From Schauerella aestuarii (GTDB taxonomy: Bacteria > Pseudomonadota > Gammaproteobacteria > Burkholderiales > Burkholderiaceae_B): a stretch of DNA of 64,000 nucleotides. The notes below the pieces were generated by a model. The model worked only from the letters and a program-made list of their open reading frames with translations. It ran no database searches and had not been told where the DNA came from. Numbering within the stretch: position 1 is the stretch's first letter; every line of letters begins with the position of its first letter. Made by a program: the position numbers and the translations under genes. The stretch spans positions 310,001 through 374,000 of the forward strand of contig NZ_SIZW01000041.1 of NCBI RefSeq assembly GCF_009866805.1. Direction: 5' to 3'. Positions 54,344 through 63,046 of the stretch are shown here, piece by piece.

Positions 54344-55851
54344 TACAGAAACAGCTTGTACGCCGGGTTGTCGGTCTCGTTCCAGTTGGGATAACCCAGA
54401 TCTGAAACGAACGCCTTGAATTGCTTCTTGTCCGACGGCGGCACCTGGATGCCAACGAGGATGCGGCCGTAGTCGGCACCCTGATTGCGATAGTGAAACA
54501 GGCTGATGTTCCAATCCGGATTCATGGCGTTCAAAAAGCGCATCAACGCGCCCGGGCGTTCCGGGAACTCGAAGCGATAAAGCAGTTCGTTGGAGGCCAG
54601 TCCCGAGCGCCCGCCCACCATGTGACGCAAATGGGTCTTGGCCATTTCGTCGTGGGTGAGGTCGAGCGTATCGAATCCGTGACGGCGCAGCGTGCTGGCT
54701 ATCTTGGCCGGCTCTGCGGCCGACGACACCTGAATGCCCACGAATACATGCGCACGATCGGCGTCCGAAATGCGGTAGTTGAATTCGGTCACGCTGCGAT
54801 CGCCCACCAATTCGCACAGGCGCCGGAAGCTGCCGCGTTGCTCGGGCATCGAGACGGCGAAAACCGCTTCGCGCATCTCGCCCACTTCGGCCCGATCGGA
54901 TACGAAGCGCAGGCGATCGAAGTTCATGTTCGCGCCGCACGCGATGGCGACGACGGTTTTGTTCTTCCACTTGTTTTCAGTGACGTATTTCTTCGCGCCG
55001 GCGATGGCCAGTGCGCCGGCGGGCTCGAGCACGCTGCGCGTTTCCTGAAACACATCCTTGATTGCCGCGCAGATGGCGTCGGTGTTCACGACCACGAAAT
55101 CGTCCACGTACTGACGAACGAGCCGGAACGTTTCGACGCCGACCTGCTTAACTGCCGTGCCGTCCGAAAACAGACCGACGTCGGTCAACATGACACGGCG
55201 GCCTGCGCGCACGCTGCGCAGCATTGCATCCGAATCTTCAGTTTGCACGCCGATGATTTTGATGTCGGGCCGCAATTGCTTGATGTAGGCAGCCACGCCG
55301 GATATCAGACCGCCGCCACCTATCGCGGCGAAAATCGCGTCGATCTGGCCGGGATGCTGGCGCAGGATTTCCATGCCGATCGTGCCCTGGCCGGCGATCA
55401 CATCGGGATCGTCGAAGGGATGCACGAACGTCAGCTTTTGTGCGCGCTCGAGTTCTTGCGCATGCGTGAAGGCGTCGGAAAAGCTTTCGCCGGCCAACAC
55501 CACTTCGCCGCCCATGCGGCGTACCGCCTCGATCTTGACCTGTGGCGTGGTGGTGGGCATCACGATCACGGCGCGGCAACCCAGCCGCTTGGCCGACAGC
55601 GCCACCCCTTGTGCATGGTTGCCCGCCGATGCCGCGATTACGCCGCGCGCGAGCGCAGCTGGCGGCAAGTTCGCCATCTTGTTGTAAGCACCGCGCAACT
55701 TGAAGCTGAAGACCGCTTGCGTATCTTCGCGCTTGAAGTAAATCGAATTGCCGAACCGTTGCGAAAGCAGCGGGGCGAGCTCGAGCGGCGATTCGACGGC
55801 GACGTCGTACACCTTAGACGTAAGAATGCGTTTGAGGTAATCGGTGGACAT
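54343..55851 (-). CDS. ilvA: Threonine ammonia-lyase, biosynthetic
   Basis: 502 residues from the ATG at 55851; a GTG at 55860 would add three. Deaminates threonine to 2-oxobutanoate for isoleucine synthesis. The PLP domain has the Schiff-base lysine K51 in AVFSFKLRGAYNKM, preceded by YFKREDTQ, with SAGNHAQGVALSAKRL and the phosphate loop AIGGGGLISGVAAYIKQL. Two C-terminal ACT-like regulatory domains (EVGEMREAVFAVSMPEQRGS and LLYRFEFPERPGALMRFLNA) identify the long, isoleucine-inhibited form. Converges with the porin across repeats and a terminator. Confidence 0.96.
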   Translation of the reverse strand: MSTDYLKRILTSKVYDVAVESPLELAPLLSQRFGNSIYFKREDTQAVFSFKLRGAYNKMANLPPAALARGVIAASAGNHAQGVALSAKRLGCRAVIVMPTTTPQVKIEAVRRMGGEVVLAGESFSDAFTHAQELERAQKLTFVHPFDDPDVIAGQGTIGMEILRQHPGQIDAIFAAIGGGGLISGVAAYIKQLRPDIKIIGVQTEDSDAMLRSVRAGRRVMLTDVGLFSDGTAVKQVGVETFRLVRQYVDDFVVVNTDAICAAIKDVFQETRSVLEPAGALAIAGAKKYVTENKWKNKTVVAIACGANMNFDRLRFVSDRAEVGEMREAVFAVSMPEQRGSFRRLCELVGDRSVTEFNYRISDADRAHVFVGIQVSSAAEPAKIASTLRRHGFDTLDLTHDEMAKTHLRHMVGGRSGLASNELLYRFEFPERPGALMRFLNAMNPDWNISLFHYRNQGADYGRILVGIQVPPSDKKQFKAFVSDLGYPNWNETDNPAYKLFL

Positions 55852-55959
55852 GGACGACACTAAGAAGGGGGGAACCGGCAGCCGGGCAGATTACCATAGC
55901 GCTCTTGATGGGCCGAGCGCGGTTTTACGCACTTATCGGACCGATTTACGGATGGCGTG

Positions 55960-56544
55960 ATGGAAGCTTCGCTGCTGGCGTTCATACAGAGTGCACTGGC
56001 CTATCTGGCCTTGCCGCAGGTCGGGTTGTCCGCGATTTTCGTGATCGCGTTGGTGTCGGCCACGTTGCTGCCGCTGGGCTCCGAACCGGCCGTGTTTGCC
56101 TATATCAAGGTCGCGCCCGATATGTTCTGGCCGGCGGTGCTGATCGCCACGGCCGGCAATACGATCGGCGGCGTGATTACGTATGGCATGGGATGGGCGG
56201 CCAAGCGCGCCGCCGACCGCATTCGTCATCGCGATGCGGCCGCAACGCACACCGGAGACGCATCAGCGGCATCGGCAGCGCCAGCAGCATCGGCAGCAAC
56301 GGCGGCACAGACTGCTGTGGCCCCTGGCGGACGGTGGCATCAGCGCAGTCATGCCTGGCTCGATCGTGCCGGGCCTCCGGCCTTGTTGCTGGCCTGGTTG
56401 CCGGTGATCGGCGACCCGCTGTGCGCGGTAGCGGGTTGGCTGCAACTGCGCTTTTGGCCCAGCGTCATCTACATGACAATCGGCAAATTCGGACGCTATG
56501 TGGTGATGACCGGTGGCCTGCTCTGGTTGTTTCCGAGCGCATGA
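55960..56544 (+). CDS. YqaA family inner-membrane protein
   Basis: 194 residues. Hydrophobic helices at about 20-45 (VGLSAIFVIALVSATLLPLG), 55-85, 145-165 and 170-190. GSEPAVFAYIKVAPDMFWPA, GNTIGGVITYGMGWAAKR and the C-terminal PVIGDPLCAVAGWLQLRFWP with KFGRYVV match the YqaA (SNARE-associated/DedA-related) group. Unlike the family, the central loop carries about 30 residues of Ala/Thr/Ser-rich low-complexity sequence (encoded about 56240-56330). The ATG at 55960 overlaps a GTG at 55957. Diverges from ilvA. Function unknown. Confidence 0.85.
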   Translation: MEASLLAFIQSALAYLALPQVGLSAIFVIALVSATLLPLGSEPAVFAYIKVAPDMFWPAVLIATAGNTIGGVITYGMGWAAKRAADRIRHRDAAATHTGDASAASAAPAASAATAAQTAVAPGGRWHQRSHAWLDRAGPPALLLAWLPVIGDPLCAVAGWLQLRFWPSVIYMTIGKFGRYVVMTGGLLWLFPSA

Positions 56545-56643
56545 AAGTTTGCCGGTGCAAAACGTTTCCAACTGCATGAAAGTTTGCCGGCGGATAACGG
56601 TTCCCGATGCATGAAAGTCTCCCGGCGCATAGAAACAGGATGG
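56539..56643. repeat. Three degenerate 35-bp direct repeats
   Basis: Units start at 56539, 56574 and 56609 with exactly 35-bp spacing. The first 17 bp (GCATGAAAGTTTGCCGG) are identical in units 1 and 2 and match unit 3 with two changes. The rest of each unit diverges. The first copy contains the YqaA stop codon. Confidence 0.85.
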
Positions 56644-56919
56644 CTCAGGCGGCATTGGGTTCGAGCGACCCCGCGGTTTTGCTTATATGTTCCGGCACCA
56701 AAACGAGGCGGGTCTTATAACGCGGTGGGATATGGCGCCAGTCGGAAAGCCGCCCTGTTGCATCGTGCGCCGCCCTTGCAGAAGCCGCTATTTCAGGCCC
56801 TTGTGAGGCCGCCGACGCTACATTTGGCATGAAAAATCGGGGTTTCCCAGGGAAAACCCGTCATCGCGGCGTCCCTTGCCTTAAACTACCGCTTTAAGAG
56901 CCCTCACTCTGCTCCCCTC
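56545..56919. other. Intergenic region upstream of the DUF3683 gene
   Basis: 375 bp. After the 35-bp repeats it contains AT-rich patches (TTGCTTATATG near 56678, TCTTATAACG near 56713) that could hold promoters. An imperfect hairpin at 56838-56860 (CGGGGTTTCCC / GGGAAAACCCG, one mismatch) lies in the probable leader. No gene seen. Confidence 0.5.
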
Positions 56920-59900
56920 ATGAATGCCCCCGTCGCCAGCCACCTCCTGACCGAGGCCATCTCGCCCGCATCGCAGTCGCGCTTGCGTGAAATCCCCTAC
57001 AACTACACGTCGCTCTCCGATCGCGAGATCGTGACGCGGTTGCTCGGCATCGATGCCTGGCAGTTGTTGTCGGACCTCCGGGGCGAGCGCCGCACGGGGC
57101 GGTCGGCGCGAATGCTGTACGAAGTGCTGGGCGACATCTGGGTCGTGCAACGCAATCCGTACCTGCAGGACGACCTGCTCGATAATCCCAAGCGCCGCAA
57201 GCAACTGATCGAAGCGCTGCATCACCGTTTGAACGAGATCGACAAGCGTCGCGGAAGCGGCGTGGATCACGGCCCGCAAGCCGATGCGATGCGCGATGAG
57301 CGCGTGGTGGCCTTGCTGCAGCGGGCGCACGGTGCGGTCACGGCGTTCGAGAACAGCTTTGCCACGACCGATGGCTTGCGCCGCCAGACGCTCAAGGCGC
57401 TGGGTCGCATTACCCATAAAGACAACATCAAGTTCGATGGCCTGTCGCGCGTGTCCCACGTGACGGACGCGACCGACTGGCGCGTCGAGTACCCCTTTGT
57501 GGTGCTCACGCCCGATCGTGAAGACGAGATCGCTGCACTGGTGCGTGCCTGTATCGAACTCGATCTGACCATCATTCCGCGTGGGGGCGGCACCGGCTAT
57601 ACGGGCGGGGCGATTCCGCTCACGTGGAAGTCGGTGGTGATCAATACCGAGAAATTCGACGCGATCGGCGCGGTCGAGTCCTGTACGTTGCCGGGGCTTA
57701 CCGAGCCCGTGGCCGTGATTCATACCGGTGCCGGTGTGGTCACCAAGCGGGTGTCCGAAGCCGCCGAGCGGGCGGGTTTCGTGTTTGCCGTGGACCCCAC
57801 CTCGGCCGAAGCGTCGTGCGTGGGCGGTAACGTGGCCATGAATGCAGGCGGCAAGAAAGCCGTGCTGTGGGGCACCGCGTTGGACAACCTCGCCAGCTGG
57901 CGCATGGTCGATTCCGACGGCAACTGGCTCGACGTCACGCGACTGGCCCACAACATGGGCAAGATCCATGATGTGGAAAGCGTGCAGTTCGAGCTCGCCT
58001 GGTCGGATGGCCGTCACAAGCCGGGGCAGACCCCGCTCAAGCGCGAAACCCTCACCATCGAGGGCCGCAAGTTCCGCAAGGAAGGCCTGGGCAAGGATGT
58101 GACCGACAAGTTTCTCGCTGGCTTGCCCGGCGTGCAGAAAGAGGGCTGCGACGGCCTTATTACGTCGGCCACTTGGGTGCTGCATCGCATGCCGAAGCAC
58201 ACGCGCACGGTGTGCATGGAGTTTTTCGGCCAGGCGCGCGACGCGATTCCGTCGATCGTCGAAATCAAAAGTTATCTGGATGGCGCGGGCCGCGAGCGTG
58301 GTGCCATCCTTGCCGGCCTGGAGCATCTGGACGAGCGCTATCTGCGCGCGGTGCGCTACGCCACGAAGAGCAAGCGCGGCGTGTTGCCGAAGATGGTGTT
58401 GATCGGCGACATCGTGGGCGACGACGACAGCGCGGTGGCGGCCGCCGCCAGCGAAGTCGTGCGTCTGGCCAATACGCGCCATGGCGAGGGTTTCGTTGCG
58501 GTAAGCGCCGATGCGCGCAAGACCTTCTGGCTCGATCGTTCCCGCACGGCCGCCATTGCGCGTCACACCAACGCCTTCAAGATCAATGAAGACGTCGTGA
58601 TTCCGCTGGGCCGCATGGGCGAGTACACCGATCACATCGAACGCATCAATATCGAGCTGTCCACGCGCAACAAGCTGCGATTGCTCGATGCCTTGGATAC
58701 CTTGCTTGCGCAGCCGTTGCCACGCGCCAAGGTGGACACGTCCGACGAGTCGGATAATGCACGCGCCGAGTGGCTGGACGAAGGCGCGCGCCAAGGCGTG
58801 GCGCTCGTGGCGCAAACGCGCTACCGATGGCAGTGGCTGCTCCACAATCTGGATGTGCCGCTGGCCGACCTGATCGCGCACCTCGAGGCGTTGGCGCTCA
58901 CGCCGTTGCGCGATGCGCTTACCGATCGGCTGGCCGCGCAACCGCAAGCGCGCGTGTTCGACGTGGTGCAGGACCGCACGATCCGCTTGTCGTGGAAGAC
59001 GGAAGTGCTTACGCCGTTCACACAGATTTTCGCCGGCTCGGCCGGAGAGTGCGTGCTGGACGAGATTCGCGCCGTGCATCAACGCGTGCTCAAGAGCCGC
59101 GTGTTCGTGGCGCTGCACATGCATGCCGGCGACGGCAACGTCCACACGAACATTCCCGTCAACTCCGACGATTACGAGATGCTGCAGGAGGCCAACGAAA
59201 CGGTCGTGCGCATCATGCAGATCGCGCGCGATCTGGATGGCGTGATTTCGGGTGAACACGGCATCGGTCTGACCAAGTACGAGTTCCTCACCGCCGAAGA
59301 GCTGGCGCCGTTCCAGGCCTATAAGCGGCGCGTCGATCCGAACAATCACTTCAACGCCGGCAAACTCATGCCCGGTGCGGATTTGCGCAACGCCTGGACG
59401 CCCAGCTTCAACCTGATGGGCCACGAATCGCTCATCATGCAGCAGAGCGAGATCGGCGCGATTTCGCATGCGGTGAAGGATTGCTTGCGTTGCGGCAAGT
59501 GCAAGCCGGTGTGCGCCACGCACGTGCCGCGCGCCAACCTGCTGTACTCGCCGCGCAACAAGATTCTGGCGACCTCGCTGCTGATCGAAGCCTTCCTGTA
59601 TGAAGAGCAAACCCGGCGCGGCGTGAGCCTGAAGCATTGGGAAGAGTTTGAAGACGTGGCCGATCACTGCACGGTATGCCACAAGTGCTACAACCCCTGT
59701 CCGGTCGATATCGACTTCGGCGATGTGTCGATGCAGATGCGCGCGTTGCTGCGCCGCATGGGGCAGAAGTCATTCAACCCCGGCACCACGGCGGCGATGT
59801 TCTTCCTGAACGCGAAGGACCCCACCACGATCAACGCCACGCGTCAGGCGATGGTGGGCGTCGGCTACAAGGTACAGCGCGCGGCGCATGACCTGCTGGC

Positions 59901-60882
59901 CGGCTTTGCCAAGAAGCAGACCAAGGCACCGCCTTCGACCGTGGGCCGCGCGCCGTTGCGCGAGCAGATCGTGCACTTCGTCAACAAGAAGATGCCGGGT
60001 GGACTGCCCAAGCAATCCGCGCGCAAGTTGCTGGATATCGAAGACGCGAACTACGTGCCGATCATCCGCAATCCCAAGACCACCAGCTCGGAAACCGAAG
60101 CGGTGTTCTATTTCCCGGGTTGCGGATCGGAGCGGCTGTTTTCGCAGGTCGGCCTGGCCACGCAGGCCATGCTCTGGCATGCCGGCGTGCAAACGGTGCT
60201 GCCGCCGGGTTATCTGTGCTGTGGCTATCCGCAACGCGGCAACGGCATGACGGACAAGGCCGAGCAGATCATTACCGATAACCGGGTGCTGTTCCACCGC
60301 GTGGCCAATACGCTCAACTACCTCGATATCAAGACGGTGGTCGTGAGCTGCGGCACCTGCTACGACCAGCTCTCGGGTTATGAATTCGAGAAGATTTTCC
60401 CCGGCTGCCGCTTGATCGACATCCACGAGTACCTGCTCGAAAAGGGCATGAAGCTCGAGGGTGTGAACGGCGTGCGGTACATGTACCACGATCCCTGTCA
60501 CACCCCCATGAAGCTGCAGGAGCCGATGAAAACGGTGCGGGCGCTGGTGGGCGAAGAAACCATCAAAAGCGACCGGTGCTGCGGTGAATCCGGCACGCTG
60601 GCGGTGACCCGGCCCGATATCTCGACGCAGATCCGCTTCCGCAAGGAAGAGGAAATGCAGAAGAACATCGACCAGGTGCGCGCGACCGGCCATGGCGGCG
60701 ACATCAAAGTGCTCACGTCATGCCCGTCATGCCTGCAAGGCTTGTCGCGCTATGAAGGCGATACCGCCGCGCAGGCCGACTACATCGTGGTCGAAATGGC
60801 GCGCCATGTGCTGGGTGCGTCGTGGATGGAAGACTACGTGCGTCACGCCAATGAAGGCGGCATCGAGCGCGTGCTGGTGTAG
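56920..60882 (+). CDS. DUF3683 FAD-linked dehydrogenase fused to an Fe-S/CCG electron-transfer module
   Basis: 1320 residues. N-terminal DUF3683 region (about 1-140), then an FAD_binding_4 domain near 170-330 with [19 protein letters not shown]. The FAD-oxidase C-lobe spans about 330-830, including [19 protein letters not shown] and [14 protein letters not shown]. Two 4Fe-4S clusters follow near 855-930 ([16 protein letters not shown] and [17 protein letters not shown]). Two CCG domains come last ([31 protein letters not shown], then [34 protein letters not shown]). This is GlcD plus GlcF in one chain. A respiratory D-2-hydroxyacid (D-lactate-like) dehydrogenase delivering electrons to quinone is likely. 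The substrate is not established. Confidence 0.92.
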   Translation: MNAPVASHLLTEAISPASQSRLREIPYNYTSLSDREIVTRLLGIDAWQLLSDLRGERRTGRSARMLYEVLGDIWVVQRNPYLQDDLLDNPKRRKQLIEALHHRLNEIDKRRGSGVDHGPQADAMRDERVVALLQRAHGAVTAFENSFATTDGLRRQTLKALGRITHKDNIKFDGLSRVSHVTDATDWRVEYPFVVLTPDREDEIAALVRACIELDLTIIPRGGGTGYTGGAIPLTWKSVVINTEKFDAIGAVESCTLPGLTEPVAVIHTGAGVVTKRVSEAAERAGFVFAVDPTSAEASCVGGNVAMNAGGKKAVLWGTALDNLASWRMVDSDGNWLDVTRLAHNMGKIHDVESVQFELAWSDGRHKPGQTPLKRETLTIEGRKFRKEGLGKDVTDKFLAGLPGVQKEGCDGLITSATWVLHRMPKHTRTVCMEFFGQARDAIPSIVEIKSYLDGAGRERGAILAGLEHLDERYLRAVRYATKSKRGVLPKMVLIGDIVGDDDSAVAAAASEVVRLANTRHGEGFVAVSADARKTFWLDRSRTAAIARHTNAFKINEDVVIPLGRMGEYTDHIERINIELSTRNKLRLLDALDTLLAQPLPRAKVDTSDESDNARAEWLDEGARQGVALVAQTRYRWQWLLHNLDVPLADLIAHLEALALTPLRDALTDRLAAQPQARVFDVVQDRTIRLSWKTEVLTPFTQIFAGSAGECVLDEIRAVHQRVLKSRVFVALHMHAGDGNVHTNIPVNSDDYEMLQEANETVVRIMQIARDLDGVISGEHGIGLTKYEFLTAEELAPFQAYKRRVDPNNHFNAGKLMPGADLRNAWTPSFNLMGHESLIMQQSEIGAISHAVKDCLRCGKCKPVCATHVPRANLLYSPRNKILATSLLIEAFLYEEQTRRGVSLKHWEEFEDVADHCTVCHKCYNPCPVDIDFGDVSMQMRALLRRMGQKSFNPGTTAAMFFLNAKDPTTINATRQAMVGVGYKVQRAAHDLLAGFAKKQTKAPPSTVGRAPLREQIVHFVNKKMPGGLPKQSARKLLDIEDANYVPIIRNPKTTSSETEAVFYFPGCGSERLFSQVGLATQAMLWHAGVQTVLPPGYLCCGYPQRGNGMTDKAEQIITDNRVLFHRVANTLNYLDIKTVVVSCGTCYDQLSGYEFEKIFPGCRLIDIHEYLLEKGMKLEGVNGVRYMYHDPCHTPMKLQEPMKTVRALVGEETIKSDRCCGESGTLAVTRPDISTQIRFRKEEEMQKNIDQVRATGHGGDIKVLTSCPSCLQGLSRYEGDTAAQADYIVVEMARHVLGASWMEDYVRHANEGGIERVLV

Positions 60883-60915
60883 TGCCAGCCAGCATGGCTT
60901 GAACAGAGGAATGGG

Positions 60916-60950
60916 GGCGGCCTGCGTATGTGTTGGGCCGCCTTTCATTT
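60916..60950 (+). terminator. Terminator after the DUF3683 gene
   Basis: Stem GGCGGCC / GGCCGCC (60916-60922 and 60936-60942) with a 13-base loop, followed by TTTCATTT. Confidence 0.8.
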
Positions 60951-61025
60951 CGCCGCACGCTCCGGCGTAAGCGGTGCGCAATGAACCTGGGCGCGCACGC
61001 CTGCCGCGTGCCCGGTCCCTTTGCT

Positions 61026-61811
61026 TCAATATCGCAGCGTGGCGTCCCGCCCGGCGGATGCTGCCTGCGCCAGGGCTTTCGTAATCACGCTGGTGGTCAC
61101 GTTGGCAAAATAGCAGGCGCCCAGTGCGCCGTATTTGTCTTCGTCCTGCGGCGTCAACGCGATGATCCCGGCGCATTTGCCGGCGCCGACGATTGCCGCC
61201 AGACCTTGTGCGATCGCCGCCTGAACCGGCGGGGCGTTCCAGTCGCTGCCATGACCCATCGCATGCGCCAGATCGTTGGGCCCGATGAACACGGCGTCCA
61301 CACCTTCGACGGCAGCGATCTCACTGGCGCGTGCAATCGCTTCCGGCGTTTCGATCATCACGATCAGGCTGATGCCGTCGTTGCTGCGCTGTGTGTGACC
61401 CGCGCCGCCGAATGCGCCATAGCCCGCCGCACGGGTGCTGAAGGCGCTGCCGCGCTTGCCCAGTGGCGGATAGCGCACCATGTCGACCAGGCGCTGCGCC
61501 TGGTCTGCGGTTTCGACCATCGGCACTTGTACGGCACTGGCACCCATGTCCAGGATGCGCGGGATATCGCGCTCGAAGCAGCGCACCACCGGCACGATGC
61601 CGCTGGCACGCGCCGCGCGCAGCATGTGTTCGGTGGTGCCGAAGTCCGCACTGCCGTGTTCGTTGTCGATGATGATGAAATCGAATCCGGCATAGCCGCA
61701 CATCTCGACGATCGCGGGGCTGGGCAAGCCGTTGAAGACGCCGCGCAGGCGTTTCCCGCTGCGCAGCATCGCGGGCATGGCGCCGTCCAGGGGATAGCGG
61801 GGTTCGGTCAT
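61026..61811 (-). CDS. HpcH/HpaI-family aldolase
   Basis: 261 residues. Class II, metal-dependent pyruvate aldolase of the HpaI/GarL type, splitting 2-keto-3-deoxy or 4-hydroxy-2-oxo acids. Family segments: LRGVFNGLPSPAIVEMCGYA, GFDFIIIDNEHGSADF (general base His), VQVPMVETADQA, IVMIETPEAI with a metal-binding Glu, and VDAVFIGPNDLAHAMG with a metal-binding Asp. AAGYGAFGGA replaces the usual RAARYG phosphate-contact arginines, so the substrate may not be a standard one. AAGGAG precedes the ATG. It lies 28 bp downstream of a Bug receptor gene on the same strand. Confidence 0.88.
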   Translation of the reverse strand: MTEPRYPLDGAMPAMLRSGKRLRGVFNGLPSPAIVEMCGYAGFDFIIIDNEHGSADFGTTEHMLRAARASGIVPVVRCFERDIPRILDMGASAVQVPMVETADQAQRLVDMVRYPPLGKRGSAFSTRAAGYGAFGGAGHTQRSNDGISLIVMIETPEAIARASEIAAVEGVDAVFIGPNDLAHAMGHGSDWNAPPVQAAIAQGLAAIVGAGKCAGIIALTPQDEDKYGALGACYFANVTTSVITKALAQAASAGRDATLRY

Positions 61812-61839
61812 GCGGGTCTCCTTTTTTGATGCGCTATTG

Positions 61840-62823
61840 TCATTCGCTCTTGATGCCGGCGTCTTTGATCACGGTACGCCACTTCTCGATCTCGGCGAGC
61901 TGGAAGGTGGCGAATGCGGCCGAATCGCGGCCGTCCGGCTGTACGCCCAACTGCAGCAACTTGGCCCGCACTTCGGGGATCTTGACGACTGCGGCAATCT
62001 CGGTCGCCATCTTTGCCACGATGGGAGCGGGCGTGCCGGCGGGTGCAAAAATGCCTTGCCACGACTGCATCTCGAATCCCGGCAAGCCCTGTTCGGCCAG
62101 GGGCTTCACGCCCGGCAAATCGTCGAGCGGTTTGGCCGACGTTACGCCGAGTACCTTCACGCGCTTGGCGTCGATCATGGGGCGAGCGGCTGCGACGGTT
62201 TCGAAGATCACATCGATCTGGCCGCCGATGAGATCCACCATCGCTTGCGAGCCGCCTTTGTAGATGATCTGACGCATGCGGGTTTTGGAGATCGACTGAA
62301 ACAGCTCGCCCGACAAATGCTGCGAGGTGCCGGCGCCAGCCGAGCCGTAGGTGAGACCATCGGGATCGGCGCGCGCGGCATCGATCACATCCTGCACGGT
62401 GTTGAAGCGGCTATCGGCCCGCACCACGAGTGCGTTGCTCACCATGCCCACGAGCGATACCGGAACGAAGTCCTTTACCGGGTCATAGCCCAGCGATTTG
62501 ATGAAGAAGGGATTGACTGCATGCGTGGTGATCGTGCCGCCCATCACGGTGTAGCCATCGGGCTCTGCGCGGGCTACCTGCTGCGTACCGACGAGCCCGG
62601 AGACGCCGGGCTTGTTTTCCACGATGACCGACTGGCCCAGACGGGTGCTCAATTGTTCGGCCATCAAGCGTGCCACACCATCCGATACCCCGCCCGGCGA
62701 AAACGGCACGATGTAGCGGATGGGTTTGGTGGGCCAAGCCGGGGCGGCCTGCGCGTGCGCAAGCGGGCCGGCGAGCGCGAGCGCTGCGGTGCAGATCGCG
62801 CTGCGGATCAGATGCCATGTCAT
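61840..62823 (-). CDS. Bug-family tripartite tricarboxylate transporter substrate-binding protein
   Basis: 327 residues from the ATG at 62823, preceded by GGAG; a longer open frame reaches 63153 without conservation. A signal peptide (ICTAALALAGPLAHAQAA) precedes a mature start WPTKPIRYIVPFSPGGVSDG, the Bug signature. IVENKPGVSGLVGTQQVARA and YGSAGAGTSQHLSGELFQS follow. It is unrelated in detail to the receptor at 14750, so it probably has a different ligand. Between a LacI-type regulator and an aldolase, it likely captures the aldolase's substrate or precursor. Confidence 0.92.
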   Translation of the reverse strand: MTWHLIRSAICTAALALAGPLAHAQAAPAWPTKPIRYIVPFSPGGVSDGVARLMAEQLSTRLGQSVIVENKPGVSGLVGTQQVARAEPDGYTVMGGTITTHAVNPFFIKSLGYDPVKDFVPVSLVGMVSNALVVRADSRFNTVQDVIDAARADPDGLTYGSAGAGTSQHLSGELFQSISKTRMRQIIYKGGSQAMVDLIGGQIDVIFETVAAARPMIDAKRVKVLGVTSAKPLDDLPGVKPLAEQGLPGFEMQSWQGIFAPAGTPAPIVAKMATEIAAVVKIPEVRAKLLQLGVQPDGRDSAAFATFQLAEIEKWRTVIKDAGIKSE

Positions 62824-62921
62824 TATTTTGTCTCCATGAATGAATCGGTGGGCTGGTGGCGCCAGAGGCGCTCCAGTCCTGTGTTGTCGAATACGGTCAA
62901 TGTGTTGGTCGGGTCTTGTAT

Positions 62922-62974
62922 GTTGAGTCGTGGCATGCGGCCAGTGTGGGGTCGCCTCTGATGCGTTGAGTCGT
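62922..62974. repeat. Direct repeat GTTGAGTCGT upstream of the Bug receptor gene
   Basis: Identical 10-mers GTTGAGTCGT at 62922-62931 and 62965-62974, start-to-start 43 bp (about four helical turns), in the 223-bp spacer between the LacI-type gene and the receptor gene. Possible regulator contact sites; may be chance. Confidence 0.4.
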
Positions 62975-63046
62975 CGCTTGTCTCGGTTCGCACCGGCGTC
63001 AGTTCGTGTCGGTCGGGTGGTCGATGACGTCAGATCGCCAATGGCC

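Noticed and set aside
56881-59682. A 933-codon minus-strand open frame opposite the DUF3683 gene
   Set aside because: Shadow of strongly conserved sense coding sequence; composition is biased and shows no domain.
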